Assembly (NCBI GenBank): GCA_030272155.1
Contig: CP126201.1
Location: 3,880,501 to 3,944,500 of the forward strand
Length of the DNA stretch: 64,000 nt
DNA from: Tetradesmus obliquus
Taxonomy: Eukaryota; Chlorophyta; Chlorophyceae; Sphaeropleales; Scenedesmaceae
Direction of reading: 5' to 3'
The notes beneath the pieces are model-generated. The model worked only from the letters and a program-made list of their open reading frames with translations. It was not told the DNA's origin and ran no database searches. Positions 11,201 to 22,676 of the stretch are shown here, in pieces (position 1 is the first letter of the stretch; each line of letters starts with the position of its first letter). The position numbers and the translations under genes are program-made.

Positions 11201-14200
11201 CAGGGCAGGGCGGCAGCATGGTGGCTGGCATGGGTGGCCAGGGGGGTGGCAGCACACTGGGGGCTGATGGCGCTGCTGCGCTGGGTGCAATGGTGGCAGC
11301 AGCAGGCGGCGGCGCTGGCGGCAGTATGGTTGCTGGTGGCGGCGGCAGCATGGCTGGTGGGGGCGGCGGTGACAACAGCACGGGCAATGTGAACAAGAAG
11401 CTGTTTGTGAAGCGCAGCTGCACTGAGGCCATGCTCAAGGTGGGCGTGGGTTGGTATGGGATGGGTGTGTTTGTGTATGGGATGGGTGCTGCTGCTGCTG
11501 GCAGTGCACGCAGTTGAGGCAATGCTCAAGGTGGGTGGGGGTAGGATGGGGTGGGTGGTTGTGGTGGTGGGCGGGGTGGGGGTGGGGGGGGGGGGTGTTA
11601 AAGGGGGCTGCTGCTGCTGCTACTGCCGCCAGTGAATGCAGCTGTGCAGTGCCTTTTGGGTGTGGTGCAATGTGAGTGCTGCTTCTTTTTCCTGCTGGCT
11701 TCCTGCTTTTTCCTGCTGGCTTTCCGATCCTGGCCGCCTGCAGGGTCAGCATGTGTGAAGTCTTCTGGTGAAGCATGGCGAAGCAGGTGCCATGTTGACA
11801 GCAACTGTCTTCGCATATGTCTCTGCATCAAGCACTGTGCTGGTTACTGATTGTACCGCCTCCTGCTGTCCCCCCCCCCCCCCCCTTGCAGGTGCTGCAG
11901 CACGAGATCCGCAAGACGCACGCGCGCAACCAGAAGATGGAGTGGGTGGACGACCTGGTGCTGATGGAGACCATCGGCAAGGGAGGCTTCGGTGTGGTCT
12001 ACAAGGGCAGCTGGAAGGGCAGCCTGGCAGCAATCAAGGTGCGCTGCTGCTGCTGCTGCTGCTGGCGGTGGTGGTTTGGGAGTCCAGCAGGGCTTTGTGG
12101 TGTGGCTATCGGCAGCAGGCAATCACAGTACTGCTGCAGTGCAGAGCATGTTGGGCATTGCTGCAAGCATGTTGCGTCCATGACACCACTTAAGGCTAGC
12201 CGAGCACATGCTGAGGCTTCGGCGTGGTCTACAAGGGAAGCTGGAAGGGCAGCCTCGCGGCCATCAAGGTGCGGGCCAGATCAGGCTGCTGCTGCTGCTG
12301 CTGGTTCCTGGCAGGACTGTCGACGATGTGGCGTGGTCTCTTGGCGACAGCAGCAACACCGTCACGTGGCGATGACTGTGTTGCGGAATGCTTTGCATGA
12401 GTGTGAGGGTGCTCTGGACCTGGTGCCCTCAAGCCCTCACGCTGCTGCTGCTGCCGCTGCTGCTGCTGCTGCCGCCAGGTGATGTATGCGCGGCAGCATG
12501 AGCGCCAGGCCATGAAGGACGCGCTGGAGATGGCTGTGCTGACCACTGTGAGCCACCCCAACATCATCCAGGTCTACAACTGCTTCACAGACATGGTGGA
12601 GGACGCAGGTGCGGCGCTGGCTGTGTGGGGTGGCTTGGGCTGGGGGCTGGGGCTGCGTGGGTGGTGTGCGGTGGCGCTAGCAGCTTGCACTTCTTGCTGC
12701 CATGCCAGAGCAGCACACTGCCAGCAGCACTGCTACCAGACTGCATCAGCCTGAATCGATCACCAACATGCATGCATTGTGCGCAGAATTAAGGCCCAGG
12801 TCTTGCTGGTGAGTACGTTCGGAGCGGCCAAAGCGTCGAGCCAGGGTGTCAACAGAGGCACTATAATTCGACGCATTTGATCATTTAATTGCCGCAGGCA
12901 CCACGCCCAACGCGATGCAGCCGGAGGGGCGCATCAACGTGCGCTTCAGGCGGCTGGAGCCTGAGGAGGACCGCAGCCTGGCCACCTGCAATATCGTGGT
13001 CATGGAGTACTGCGACAAGGGCAGCCTGCGCCACGCCATGAAGCGGGGGGTGTTCCACAAGCGCCTCGGCTCCACCAGCGTGGCCGTGGACCTGTGCGCC
13101 ATCGTGCAGGTGTGTGCGTGGTGTGGGTGGGTGTGGGTGGGGGGGGGGGGGGGGGGCGGGGGGTGAGGGGGTTGTGTCGACCTTGCATCCTGGTGTTGGG
13201 CAGCGCCAGCGTGGCAGTGGACCTGTGCGCCATCGTGCAGGTGGGCGGTGTGCTGAATATGTGTGTATGAGAGACACAGAACAGAGAGACTGCGTACAAG
13301 ATGCATTGAATCTTGCATTCTTTTGTCTTGGCAGCGCCAGCGTGGCAGTGGACCTGTGCGCCATCGTGCAGGTGGGGCATGGAGGGTTTGTGTGTGGGAA
13401 CAGAGAAATTGCTTACAAGATTGCCGTCAATCGCGGCTTTGCCTCATTGGCTGTTGCCATGTCATCTGCCATACTTTGTGCTGCCAACACCACTGTACAA
13501 CGCTTCACTGCCGGCTGCGCCTGATTGCCTACTACCTGCTCCCCCTCCCCTCTCACGCACCTTCCCCCCACCCCCTCAGGTGCTGCTGGAGGTGGCGGCC
13601 AGCGTGCAGCACCTGCACAACATGCAGCTGCTGCACTGCGACATCAAGCCGGAGAACGTGCTGCTCAAGTCCAACAACAGCAACCCGCTGGGCTTCACCA
13701 CCAAGCTCAGCGACTTTGGCCTGGCCAAGCTGCTGAGGGACAACTACTACATCATCAACCGCAGTGGCAGCGGCACGGTCACGCACCTGGCCCCGGAGCT
13801 CTTCCAGGTGCGGGGAACTGGACTTTTGGTTTGCATGCCGCTGTGCACTGTGTGGAATGTGGCAGCAGCAGTGTGGCGCGGCGCCTGGTGGTGCCTTGCA
13901 GCCAGCTGTGGCAGATAGGTGGCAGCCGCGTGTAAGCGCTGCGCGCACTCATTCAGCAAGTGCTGCACGCAGTCATTTGCGGCATGCCGTCTATCTGTGC
14001 CACTGATCTATGATGTCGCTGGGAGGCGGGCTGCACGCCCCTGCTCAGCTGCTGGTTGTTTCTGGTCTGGTGGCCTGTTGCTGGCTCTCGAACACGTCGT
14101 GCTCCTGGCTGGCTGACCCGTGCTGCTGCTGCCGCTGCTGCTGCCTCCGCTGCTGCTGCCGCTGCCTCAGGTTGGCAGCAAGATCACGACTGCCGTGGAC

Positions 14201-15752
14201 ACGTTCAGCTTTGGCATCATGATGTGGGAGCTGTACACGGGGCAGCGCGCATACAGCGGCCTGGGCCGCGACGCCATCATTGACAGGTGCGGCGCGCTGC
14301 AATGCCTGCTGGTGACTGGTTGGGTTTTGCAGTGCTTGCATTCCTTTGTCAGCTGTGTTGGGCCACGACGCCATCATCGACAGGTGCGGGCGGCATGCTT
14401 CAATGCCTGCCTGCTGGTGATTGATTGTCAGCTGGTCGTCAGCTGCTGGGGGCGCTTGCGGTCTTTAGTCAGCTGTCTTGGTGTGTGTGCAGCAGCTGAA
14501 GGGCCACGCATGCCCACACTTTCCATACCCGTGTACCCGTTATGGCAAGCTGTGCTCTCCCACATCAACACATGCTGCCGCCCGTTGCTGTGCGCCCCCT
14601 CCTGCCCCCCACCCCCATCCCACTGCAGGGTGTACAAGAAGCAGAGCCGGCCCGCCTTCCCAAGCGGCGTGCCTGCGCTGTACAGCCACCTGGCGCGCAG
14701 CTGCTGGGAGACGGACGTGCACCTGCGCCCCAGCTTCGCCACCATCCGCCAGAAGCTGCAGGTGCGGGGCGACAGCCGAACATGCTAGGCTGTTGGGGAT
14801 TCTTGCATGCTGCTTGCCATGTGTGTGCGCGGCAGCTTTGTCTCAGCTTGGCCACCATTTGTTAGAAGCTGCAGGTGCGGCCAGATGCCTCACGATACGC
14901 TAGTTAGCTGCTTGCATGGTGCTTGCCATGTTTCTGTCTGTGGGGCAGCTACATCTCGCAGCTTGGCCTTCATTGGCCTCTGTTAGTTGAGCTCTGTCAT
15001 TAACAGCCGTCATATCCTGCTGCTGCTGCTGCTGCTGCTGTACCCTGCTTGGTCTTCTCCAATCGCAGGAGATGCTGGTGGCCTTCCAGAGCGGCACCTA
15101 CGCAGGCGCTGGTGAGGCAGCGGAGGCGGTGCGGGAGCGCCTGCAGGCGGCATCAGGCCCGCACAACTCCCTGCTGCAGCACCCACAGCTGGAGCAGCTG
15201 CACCAGATGGCCCTGCAGCAGCAGCAGCAGCTCGCGCTGCAGCAGCAGCAGCAGCAGCTGGCGCAGCAGCAGCAGCAGGCAGGCATGCTGGCTGGCAGCT
15301 TTGCCATGCCAGACATCGGCGGGCAGCAGCAGCTGCACCTGCAGCAGGCGCAGCTGCGAGCACAGCTGCTGCAGCAGCAGCAGGCTGCGCAGGCGCAGCA
15401 GCAGCAGTGGCAGCAGCAGCAGCACGGCCAACCGCCACAGCAGCAGGCGGGTGATCAGGACGAAGGGGATGAGGCTGAGCAGCAGCGGCAGCAGCAGCAG
15501 CCGGGTGCGGCGCTGCCGCCCGCGCAGCAGCAGCAGCTGATGATGAATCCTGAGGTGGCGCAGCACTTTGAGCAGATGAAGTGGTTCTACCAGCAGGAGT
15601 ACGGCTCACAGCTGCTGCAGCAGCAACAGCAGCAGCAGTTCCAGCAGCAGCAAGCAGCGCAGCAGCTGCTGCTGGCACAGCAGCAGCAGCAGCAGCAGTC
15701 TGGGGCGGCCCCTGCGCAGGCGGCACAGCCTGCGGTGGGCAGCAGGGTGTGA
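6199..15752 (+). CDS. Acylation-motif tandem-GAF protein kinase (TKL-like, non-RD)
   Basis: Seventeen exons join in frame to 1158 aa: 6199-6498, 6774-6880, 7652-7838, 8283-8410, 8863-9001, 9381-9498, 9948-10090, 10487-10726, 10975-11439, 11892-12038, 12479-12608, 12898-13109, 13580-13807, 14171-14286, 14629-14761, 15069-15752 (exon 4-5 joint codes DEWWEPM). MGCVPSK at the start fits N-myristoylation at Gly2 and palmitoylation at Cys3, so membrane association is likely. Two GAF-like sensor domains lie at about 101-255 and 270-450. A Gly/Ala linker follows. The kinase domain spans about 627-930: GKGGFG at 638, AIK Lys658, HCDIKPEN with Asp793, DFG at 817, APE at 843. Cys replaces Arg in HRD, so it is a non-RD kinase. 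The tail of 230 residues is Gln-rich. Ligand and substrate are unknown. Note: sixteen coordinate pairs are listed; the count of exons follows that list. Confidence 0.88.
7419..7680 (+). repeat. Triplicated 3' splice site and exon start in the kinase gene
   Basis: The used acceptor ends at 7651 and the exon starts CATCGTGGCGTGCACGGAG. The same sequence with its CAG occurs with acceptors ending at 7423 and 7538, spacings 115 and 113. The two upstream copies run into GCTGCTG repeats and stops, so only the third leads into the GAF coding sequence. Confidence 0.9.
8091..8300 (+). repeat. Duplicated acceptor and exon start, 183 bp apart
   Basis: GCAATGCAGGACTGG, then a similar CGC.TGTAC.GCACCAGC, occurs around 8091 and again around 8274. 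The second is the exon boundary used in my model (exon from 8283). Between the copies are two pure CTG runs. The interval is a multiple of three and stop-free in the gene's frame. Confidence 0.85.
8181..8268. repeat. Two CTG trinucleotide runs in one intron
   Basis: About eleven to twelve CTG copies from 8181 and again from about 8233, separated by a short unique stretch. They lie in the intron before the exon at 8283. Confidence 0.9.
10434..10453 (+). repeat. C20 homopolymer before an acceptor
   Basis: Twenty consecutive C residues lie about 33 nt upstream of the CAG acceptor at 10486. They act as, or replace, the polypyrimidine tract. A C16 run at 11870-11885 precedes the next-but-one acceptor. 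Confidence 0.9.
12209..12268 (+). repeat. Intronic copy of the kinase glycine-loop exon end
   Basis: About 55 nt matching the end of exon 11892-12038, coding GFGVVYKGSWKGSLAAIK, with the following GTGCG donor, lies 230 bp downstream inside the intron. It lacks its own flanking coding frame and is read as a duplicate, not a second exon. Confidence 0.9.
13066..13375 (+). repeat. Triplicated exon end and 5' splice site, 131-bp period
   Basis: The coding sequence for SVAVDLCAIVQ followed by GTG ends at 13109, 13240 and 13371. Spacing is 131 bp both times. The first copy is the exon end in my model, and the next exon (13580) continues in frame with VLLEVAASVQHLH. Using either later donor would shift the frame. 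Confidence 0.92.
13139..13156 (+). repeat. G18 homopolymer just after a donor
   Basis: A run of 18 G begins 30 nt after the donor of exon 12898-13109. The same intron ends in a C-rich stretch before its acceptor at 13579. Confidence 0.85.
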
Positions 15753-16746
15753 TGCTGCTGCTGCTGCTGAAGCTGTTGCCCCCCGTGGCCTGAGCATGGT
15801 GGTGTCAGCACAGCCTGGTGCTTGCTGCTGCTGCCGCTGCTGGTGGTGGTGCATCAGGTGGCTTGGCTCACTTTTCTTTATTCCAGCTCTAGCGTTGCTT
15901 CGGCATGAATCACTTGCTCATGTTGTGGCTGTGTGTCCGAAGCCTTCCAGCGCTGAGTGCTAGCAGCCATGCTGCCTGTGCTTCAGGGGCAGCAGCAAGG
16001 CCGGGCCAGTACCGCGCCTGTGCCTGTGTGCCTCCGCCCTGCTGCTTCACTGTTTGCGGCATTGTATGCATCGCATGGGGCCCGGTAACACCAGCACTGC
16101 AACTTGTGGTTGTTTCGCCTGTTCCGTACTGTGTTGCTGGCAGCGGGTTCCGACTGCTGCCAACTTTCGGCAGAGTGCACAATGCACCTGCTGGCCGGCA
16201 GGGGCAGGGCACTCTACCAACTTTGTCCGTGTATCATTGATTGCCAGCATTACTGCTGCTGTGAAATGACAAGGGCCGAATCCAATGCATGGGGGCTGCG
16301 ACAACAGGTGCTTTGCAAGTGGTTGCAGCATGCCGACTGTGTGTTTTGGGGTTGTGGCAAGGCCTGTCAACTGCAGGCACAGTGCGAGTGCCTGCCAGTG
16401 TTGCGATGTACAAACTGACCTCCTTTTGTTGCGGTGCTGGTGCACCTGTGCTCGATTGGTCACCTGCTGTGTGCAGCTGCCATTGCAATGCAGCACATTA
16501 GTAGCTGCTTGCTGCATCTGTGCCTCTGTGGTGGCTTTCGGCCACCGCTGCTGCTGCTGCTGCCGACAGGCTGTTCAGATTGTCATGGACATGGTGCCTG
16601 GCAGTGCCCTTTCCAGCAGCAGCGGCAGCAGCAGCAGCAGCAGAGTGGCAGTACTAGCTGCGTACAAGTTGTGAGTGCCAGCTCAGCCTGCATGCACAGC
16701 ACTGTTGCTTCTTTGTGTGAGGCTGGCAAGCAGCGCACTGCACGCG

Positions 16747-16779
16747 CACTGCACTGCACTGCACTGCACTGCACTGCAC
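16747..16779. repeat. GCACT pentanucleotide microsatellite
   Basis: About six uninterrupted copies of a 5-bp unit (GCACT) flanked on both sides by CACGCGCACTGCAC. It lies downstream of the kinase stop codon and is presumed untranslated. Confidence 0.85.
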
Positions 16780-16907
16780 GCGCACTGCACGAGATGCAGG
16801 TCGCGCTGCTTGCCACATCCGTCTGACAGTAGGCGGTCTGAAAGCATTTGTATGTCGGCGTCTGCTGCGTGCGCCGTGCACGTTGTCTTTGCTTTGCTGA
16901 CGGATGT

Positions 16908-16912
16908 TGTAA
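16908..16912 (+). terminator. Candidate TGTAA poly(A) signal of the kinase gene
   Basis: This is the first TGTAA I found downstream of the kinase stop, about 1.15 kb away. A 3' untranslated region of that length is plausible in green algae. It is only a five-base match. Confidence 0.25.
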
Positions 16913-18347
16913 CGCGTGCCAGACTCGCTACCGACCAGGGCCTGCCTCCAGGCAGTGTGCCTGGCTGTGCTGCTGGCTGGCTGCTGGCTGTGCTGCTGGC
17001 TGTGCTGCTGGCTGCATCGGCAGCAGCTGCAGGGGCACGGGTGCTGATGTGGTGGCTGTTGGCTTGTGTCTTGGGCCTCCTAGGGCCGTTGGGGGTGCTG
17101 GCTGCAAGCTGCACTTGTCGTCCGAGTGACTGTAAGTCTGTGTAGGGTGCAACGGGTTGCAGTGGTTTCGTGCGGCGGCCTATTCGTGGCTCGGCTTGCG
17201 CAGCAGCTTTGCTGGAAGGGTAAGCAGCAGCTGCAACTGAAGTAGCTGTGAACTGAGGCTGCTAGCATGCGATGTGTTTTGGGTCATGAAGACTGTGCAT
17301 GCAGCAGACGTCTGTCTCTGTTGTCTGTGGCCGACCAGGGGCCGGGCTGTTTTCATCGATGTGCATGATATCATCGATGTGCGCTTGCATCGTGACAGAG
17401 GCTTGCGGGTGTCAGGGGTGCAAACTGCACCAGCTTTGAACTCTACATGCCTTGTTGGCGGGGGGTTATGCCAGCCTGTCACAAGGCTGGTGGGGTTTGG
17501 CTTCAAGTTTTCCTCAGTATTTGCCCAGCGGCTGCGGCCATGCCAACAAAAGATGTTGGGCTCGCATGTTGTTATGTGTAGTTGCTTGTGGGGTTGTGTT
17601 TCACCCGCATGCTGTTTCCTGCTTGTTGCCTGCAAGGTTTGCCATTTTGGGAAATTTTGCCCAATGATGGACCAGCTAGCCTGCTGCAGACCGACTGTGC
17701 AGGCAGCTGTCTGGTGTTTCTTTGGTGTATAGTGTAACACAGTATTAACACAGTACTACTGCAACTCATTATACCTGATCTCACCGGTACTGTGGCAGAG
17801 GCAAGGTCTCCCTCAGCCAGGTGCATTGTGGCATGGCAAAAGGTGGTCCATGCACAGCTGGTCTCTACTCTGCTTCCAGGTGCAGATGCCATCAGCATGG
17901 TGGGTGGACAAAAAACGTTTTTCTCTTCGCTTTCCCGGGGCTAATGGTTGCTTGCGTCTCTCCTTGAGGCTGCAATTGCTCCCAGCAGTGCAGGCAGTCA
18001 CCATGGTGACTGGCCAGTCCTGCAATGCTTTGTTAAACTATGGGAGCAGGTCTAACGGAAGTAGAGCTCGTCTTTCGGTGTCCGGCACAAAGCAGCTGAT
18101 CATGGATTCTGCCGTTGGACGCCAACGATGCTGCGCCAGCAGTGCACACACACTGGGTATCGTCCGGGTGTGTTTACGTCGCCAGTAGTATACAAAGACG
18201 TGTGTGTCCTGGCTGCAGGACAAGCCCAATTGGTTGCAACCATCCCTGATTATATATTGTCCTTGGGAGTCAGGCGTCTGTGTCGTGAGGGAGTTTCTTA
18301 CCTCCACCCCAGTGTGGGGTGCCATTGCAAGCAAGATAGGCTTGACT

Positions 18348-18660
18348 TGTACAACGCTGTGGCCTCCGATAGTATCGCACTCACAAGATACCTATACAAT
18401 GAATCACCTCGGCTGACAACACACTACAATCATCCGTGGGTTTTGGCACTGGTATCGGCGAGTCAAGTGCACCGTGTTGAAGGCTAGTCGGCTTGCAGTA
18501 CAAGTCGCAATCACTATATAACTTTGTACCAGACATTATAAGCCTAATAGTCCGCAGCAGAAGCGAAGCCTTACGCCTGCAGCTCCGATACAGTATCAAC
18601 ACACCATCACAGGACCAGTCTGTATCTGCTAGATCTGTAGCGTACAATATGCAGCGGTGA
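18348..18660 (+). promoter_or_regulatory. Putative SBP-gene promoter with four GTAC cores and a TATA-like box
   Basis: GTAC, the core bound by SBP domains, occurs at 18349-18352, 18498-18501, 18526-18529 and 18642-18645. About one would be expected by chance in 300 bp. A TATATA lies at about 18515-18520. The region directly precedes the SBP-box gene, so autoregulation is an inference. Confidence 0.35.
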
Positions 18661-18828
18661 ATGTGGAGGTCAAGCGCTATGGGAAGCACAGGTAGGAGTG
18701 CGGGGTTGCTGCCTTTTGGCAACTGCGTCATGCTGCAGCTCTGACGTGCGCGCTTGCACCAAAAATATCACAGAGCAATTCGTTAAAACCTTAGGCGGCA
18801 AATTCACGCTTGTTGTTCGTGTGGCCCC

Positions 18829-20042
18829 ATGTGCTCAAGGGTGAACTTTCCGTCTCTGGCTGTTGCAGATGTCCAGCGCATGCCCAGCTCAAAGTTGAAG
18901 ATCAAAACGGTATATTTTTGCCAGGTGCGCTTGTTATCAGTCTGTATCAAAATCACGCATGTGCTAGGGCTGCCGGGCGCTTCGACGCCCGTCCAGTGTC
19001 CTTGGACGTATGCGCCGGCCGCCGATTTCTGGGAGTGGTGGTTACCATTGGCTGGTGTGGACAACTTCGCTGAAGCACGGTGATCTGTGCTTCTGGGCCT
19101 CGCTGCTTAAGGGGGTTTTCTTACGTGGCTGTCTCTTTCACTGCCGCAGGTTGATGGCTGCAAAAGCAAGCTCTCAAACTGCAAGCCGTACTGTGTGCGC
19201 TACCGGGTCTGCCCAGCGCACCTCGCAGCAGCTCAGGTACAGCTGCAGGGCGAGACCTCACGCTTCTGCCAGCAGTGCGGCAAGTTCCACGCTATCGAGG
19301 AGTTCGATGGCAACAAGAGGTACGAGTTCGATGACACCGGTCGGCCGTGCACAGGGCTGCTGCCTGCAGTGAAACAGCACTTGCAGGCCCCCAGGTCCCA
19401 CAGCCTGACCAAGTCGGTGACCTTCAAGGTCAGACAAGGCTTGTCTGTCAGCTTGCCTTCCTGTGCATCAAGCCTTCTTCTTCTCTGAGTGTGTCATATT
19501 AGCGTGTTTTGTTCATGGGCCAGCTGCGGTATCACAGAGCTCCGCAGCAAGCCCGAGTCATCACCTGTTCATGCTGCTGCCTTGGTCTGCATCCATCCAT
19601 CCATCCACCCTGCAGGAGCTGCCGCACGCGGCTCATGCACCACAACAACAGCCGCCAGCAGCGCCGCAAGGAAGCAGCGCTGCAGCAGTCTGCATCCACC
19701 ACGCTGATGCTGCAGCACACAGGCGTGCGCGCAGCGCCAGGCCGCCGCAACACCCAGCCTCCCGCAGCAGCAGAGGACACGGCAGCAGCAGCAGCAGGAT
19801 CGGAGCCATGTGCCTCACATGGCGATGACAGCAGGCAGAGCGCGGACCACGATGATGGCAACAGCTCGCAATGCGCAGCGCACGAGAGCCCTGCACAGCA
19901 GCAGCAGCAGCAGCAGCACCAGGTCCGCAATGTCAGCAGCAACACAAGCTCTGATTCCACGCCAGCTGCCAGCAAGCACCAGGAGCCCGCTGCCACTGCT
20001 GCTGACACCTGTACGCCGCGCGACACGTGCACCGATAGCAAG

Positions 20043-20081
<39 letters not shown>

Positions 20082-22633
20082 GCGACTGATGCATCTGGTG
20101 ACGCTTCCGGCCTGTGGGATTCCTTTGCCAACCAGGGCCCCTACGCTGCTGCTGCAGCTGCTGCTGCCACTGGTGGCAACAGCCCAGCACAGGGTAGCGT
20201 GGCAGGGTCGGCAGGACACCTGCACAGCCAGCAGCAGCAGCAGCAGCAGCAGCAGAGCAGCCCTGCATCAGCAGCAACAGGCTCAGCAGCAACAGGCTCA
20301 GATGCCCTGGATGCAGATGCGGCCGGCTGGCCCGGTGATTCGGCAGCTACTGGGTGGTCCTTCACTGCTGCCAGCGCGCCACAGCTCAGCATCAAGCCAG
20401 CAGCAGCAGACACGGCCTGGCCCAGCAGCATGCAACAGCAGCTGCTGCAGCAGCTGGGGTGCAGTGCGAGTGCCAGCAGCTCGCCTGCTGTTGAGCAGCT
20501 GCAGCAGCTGCCTGCTGCTGTGCGGCCGTACTGCGGCAGCTGCAGCCCAGCCAGCCTGCCCGCCAGCGCTTGCATGGCAATGCAGTCTGCAGGGGCTGCA
20601 GCTGGCTCAGCGCTGCCAGGCAATGCGGGTGCAGGGCAGACGCTGATGACTCCTGACAAAGCCAGCTACCAGCCAGCAGCCAGCAGGCAGTATGTGGCGT
20701 CTTCGGCAGCTGAAGCAGCATCACCATTCTACACAATGTCAGGCGCTGCAGGCAGTGGCAACACAGGCTTGTATGGCTCTGCAGGCAGAGCACTTCCCCC
20801 CTCCAAGCCGCCACCAAGCGCCCCGGAGCACACAAGCAGCAGCGGCATGCAGCGCGCCTTCAGCGGCAGCATGAGCAGCGGCGGGAACTTCAGCGCCATG
20901 CAGCTGGGGCCCGCAGCAGCAGCAGCAGCAGCAGCAGCGCACAGCTCCCCAGCATGCAGGCCTGGCCTGCCCAGCCCAATCAGCTTCACCAACAGCAGCA
21001 CTGCTGCAGGCGCTGCGGCTGTTGCTGCACCTTTCGCGGGAAGAGCTGCTGCTGCAGCGGCTGGCTACCACCCTGCTGCTGCCATTGCCAGTCCTGCCAG
21101 CCGCGGCGGTGGTAAGCTTATGCCGGCTGCCTTGGCCGCAGCAGGGCTCGACCTGAGTGCCATGTGCACGGTGCCTGGCTGCACCAGCTGCCCGCCTTAC
21201 ACACGCATTGGCGGCGCCCTCAGCGCTTGGCAAGACGTGGCAGCAGCAGAAGCAGCAGCAGCAGCAGTGCCTGACAGAGCTGGCTACACCATGGCATACA
21301 GGGGCACTGGCGGGCCTTCCAGCATGCCCATGGATTGGCAGCCAGGCGTGGCCAGTGCAGCAGCTGCAACTGTGTCAGGAGAGGAATGGGAAATTGGATG
21401 GTTCGGCACATCAAACCAGTATGGACAAGCAGAGCCGCAGGCGCAGCAGCGCCAGCAGTACCAGTCCTGGGCCCAGCACCCAGCAGCAGCAGTGCACCAG
21501 CAGTACAGTCAGCAGTCTGACCACAGCAGGCAGTACAGCAGGCAGTACAGTGAGGGGAGGAGCCAGCAGTACAGCTCAGCTGCCGACGCGGCAATTGCTG
21601 CGGCAGCGCTAGCAGCAGCAGGCAGCATGGCTCTGCCAACTGCAACCGTCAGCACATGCAAACGCGAAGAGTTGATGTTTGGTGTTACGTCAGCGACCCC
21701 TTGCAATGGCTATTCTGCGGTAGCAACAGGGTGCAGCACCGCTGCCACCGCAGTCGGTGCTGCTGCAGCTGCTGCACACGTTGATGTCTGGTCTAGCCTT
21801 CACACTAGCCAGAAGCACCAGCCAGCAATGCAGCAAACATCCCTCTCCCGCTCTTTCCATGATGCAGCACACACCATGGCAGCCTACACTGCCTCAGCTG
21901 GGTGCATGAGCGACAGTGGCGCCCTATACAGCCAAACCCCTGCTGCTGCAGCAGCCAGCGGGCTGCAGGGCCGTTGGCCGTCTATGGAGCAGCCCAGCCA
22001 CCTGCCTGCAGCACCACTGAACAGCAAGGCACCGGCAGCAGCCCTAGCTGCTGCTGCTGCTGCTGCTGCTGGCGCTGGGTCTCAGGGCATACTGCATGGC
22101 CACCCCGAGCGATTGGCGGCAGGCCTGCAGGGTGCTGCGTGCTTTGCCACAGCCCCCGGCAGCAGCAGCAGCAGCAGCGCCGCACTGCACCATATCCCTG
22201 GAGTGCCTACCTCAGCTGGCCAGGGTCCTCCCTTGGTGCTGCCTGGTGTACCTGTGGCAGGCCCAGCAGATGAACACCTGGCAGCTTCAGCAGGCTGTGG
22301 TGTGTCCCACAACATGGGCACACTCAGCCGCATCCCAGCAGATGCCGCTGGCTGTGACGTCTCACTCTTTGCGCATGCGCACAGCCTGTCAGCTGAGGCG
22401 CTGCAGGCCAGGCTGCTGGCACAGATGTCTGCAGCAGCAGCAACAGCAGCCGCACAACAGCAGCAGCAGCAGCGCCAGTTCATTACTGAAGCAGCCGAGC
22501 GTGTGGCGTTTGCTGCAGTGCCAGAGCAGCAGGGCCAGCTGCAGCCCAGCACACCCCACACGGCTAACAATGTCTTCCACGGCAGCAGCCCAATGAATGG
22601 CCTGGCAGCATCAGCTGCCTTCCCTGCTGCCAG

Positions 22634-22676
<43 letters not shown>

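Larger units (their letters stand above)
15753..18828. other. 3' region of the kinase gene and upstream region of the SBP gene
   Basis: About 3.1 kb without a gene I can support. It contains CTG-rich sequence to about 16600, a GCACT pentanucleotide run near 16747-16779, a CTGGCTGTG-type minisatellite near 16970-17015, TGTAA at 16908-16912 and again near 17129 and 17739, and an AT-richer part from about 17730. The open frames seen here have no supported splice context and biased composition. Confidence 0.55.

Noticed and set aside
12209-12268. Second glycine-loop exon, suggesting a tandem kinase domain
   Set aside because: It is a 55-nt copy without an upstream acceptor or downstream continuation, and including it breaks the frame, so it is a junction duplicate.
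19532-20660. Long minus-strand open frames opposite the SBP tail
   Set aside because: They are shadows of GCA/CAG-rich coding on the plus strand, giving only Cys and Ala runs.
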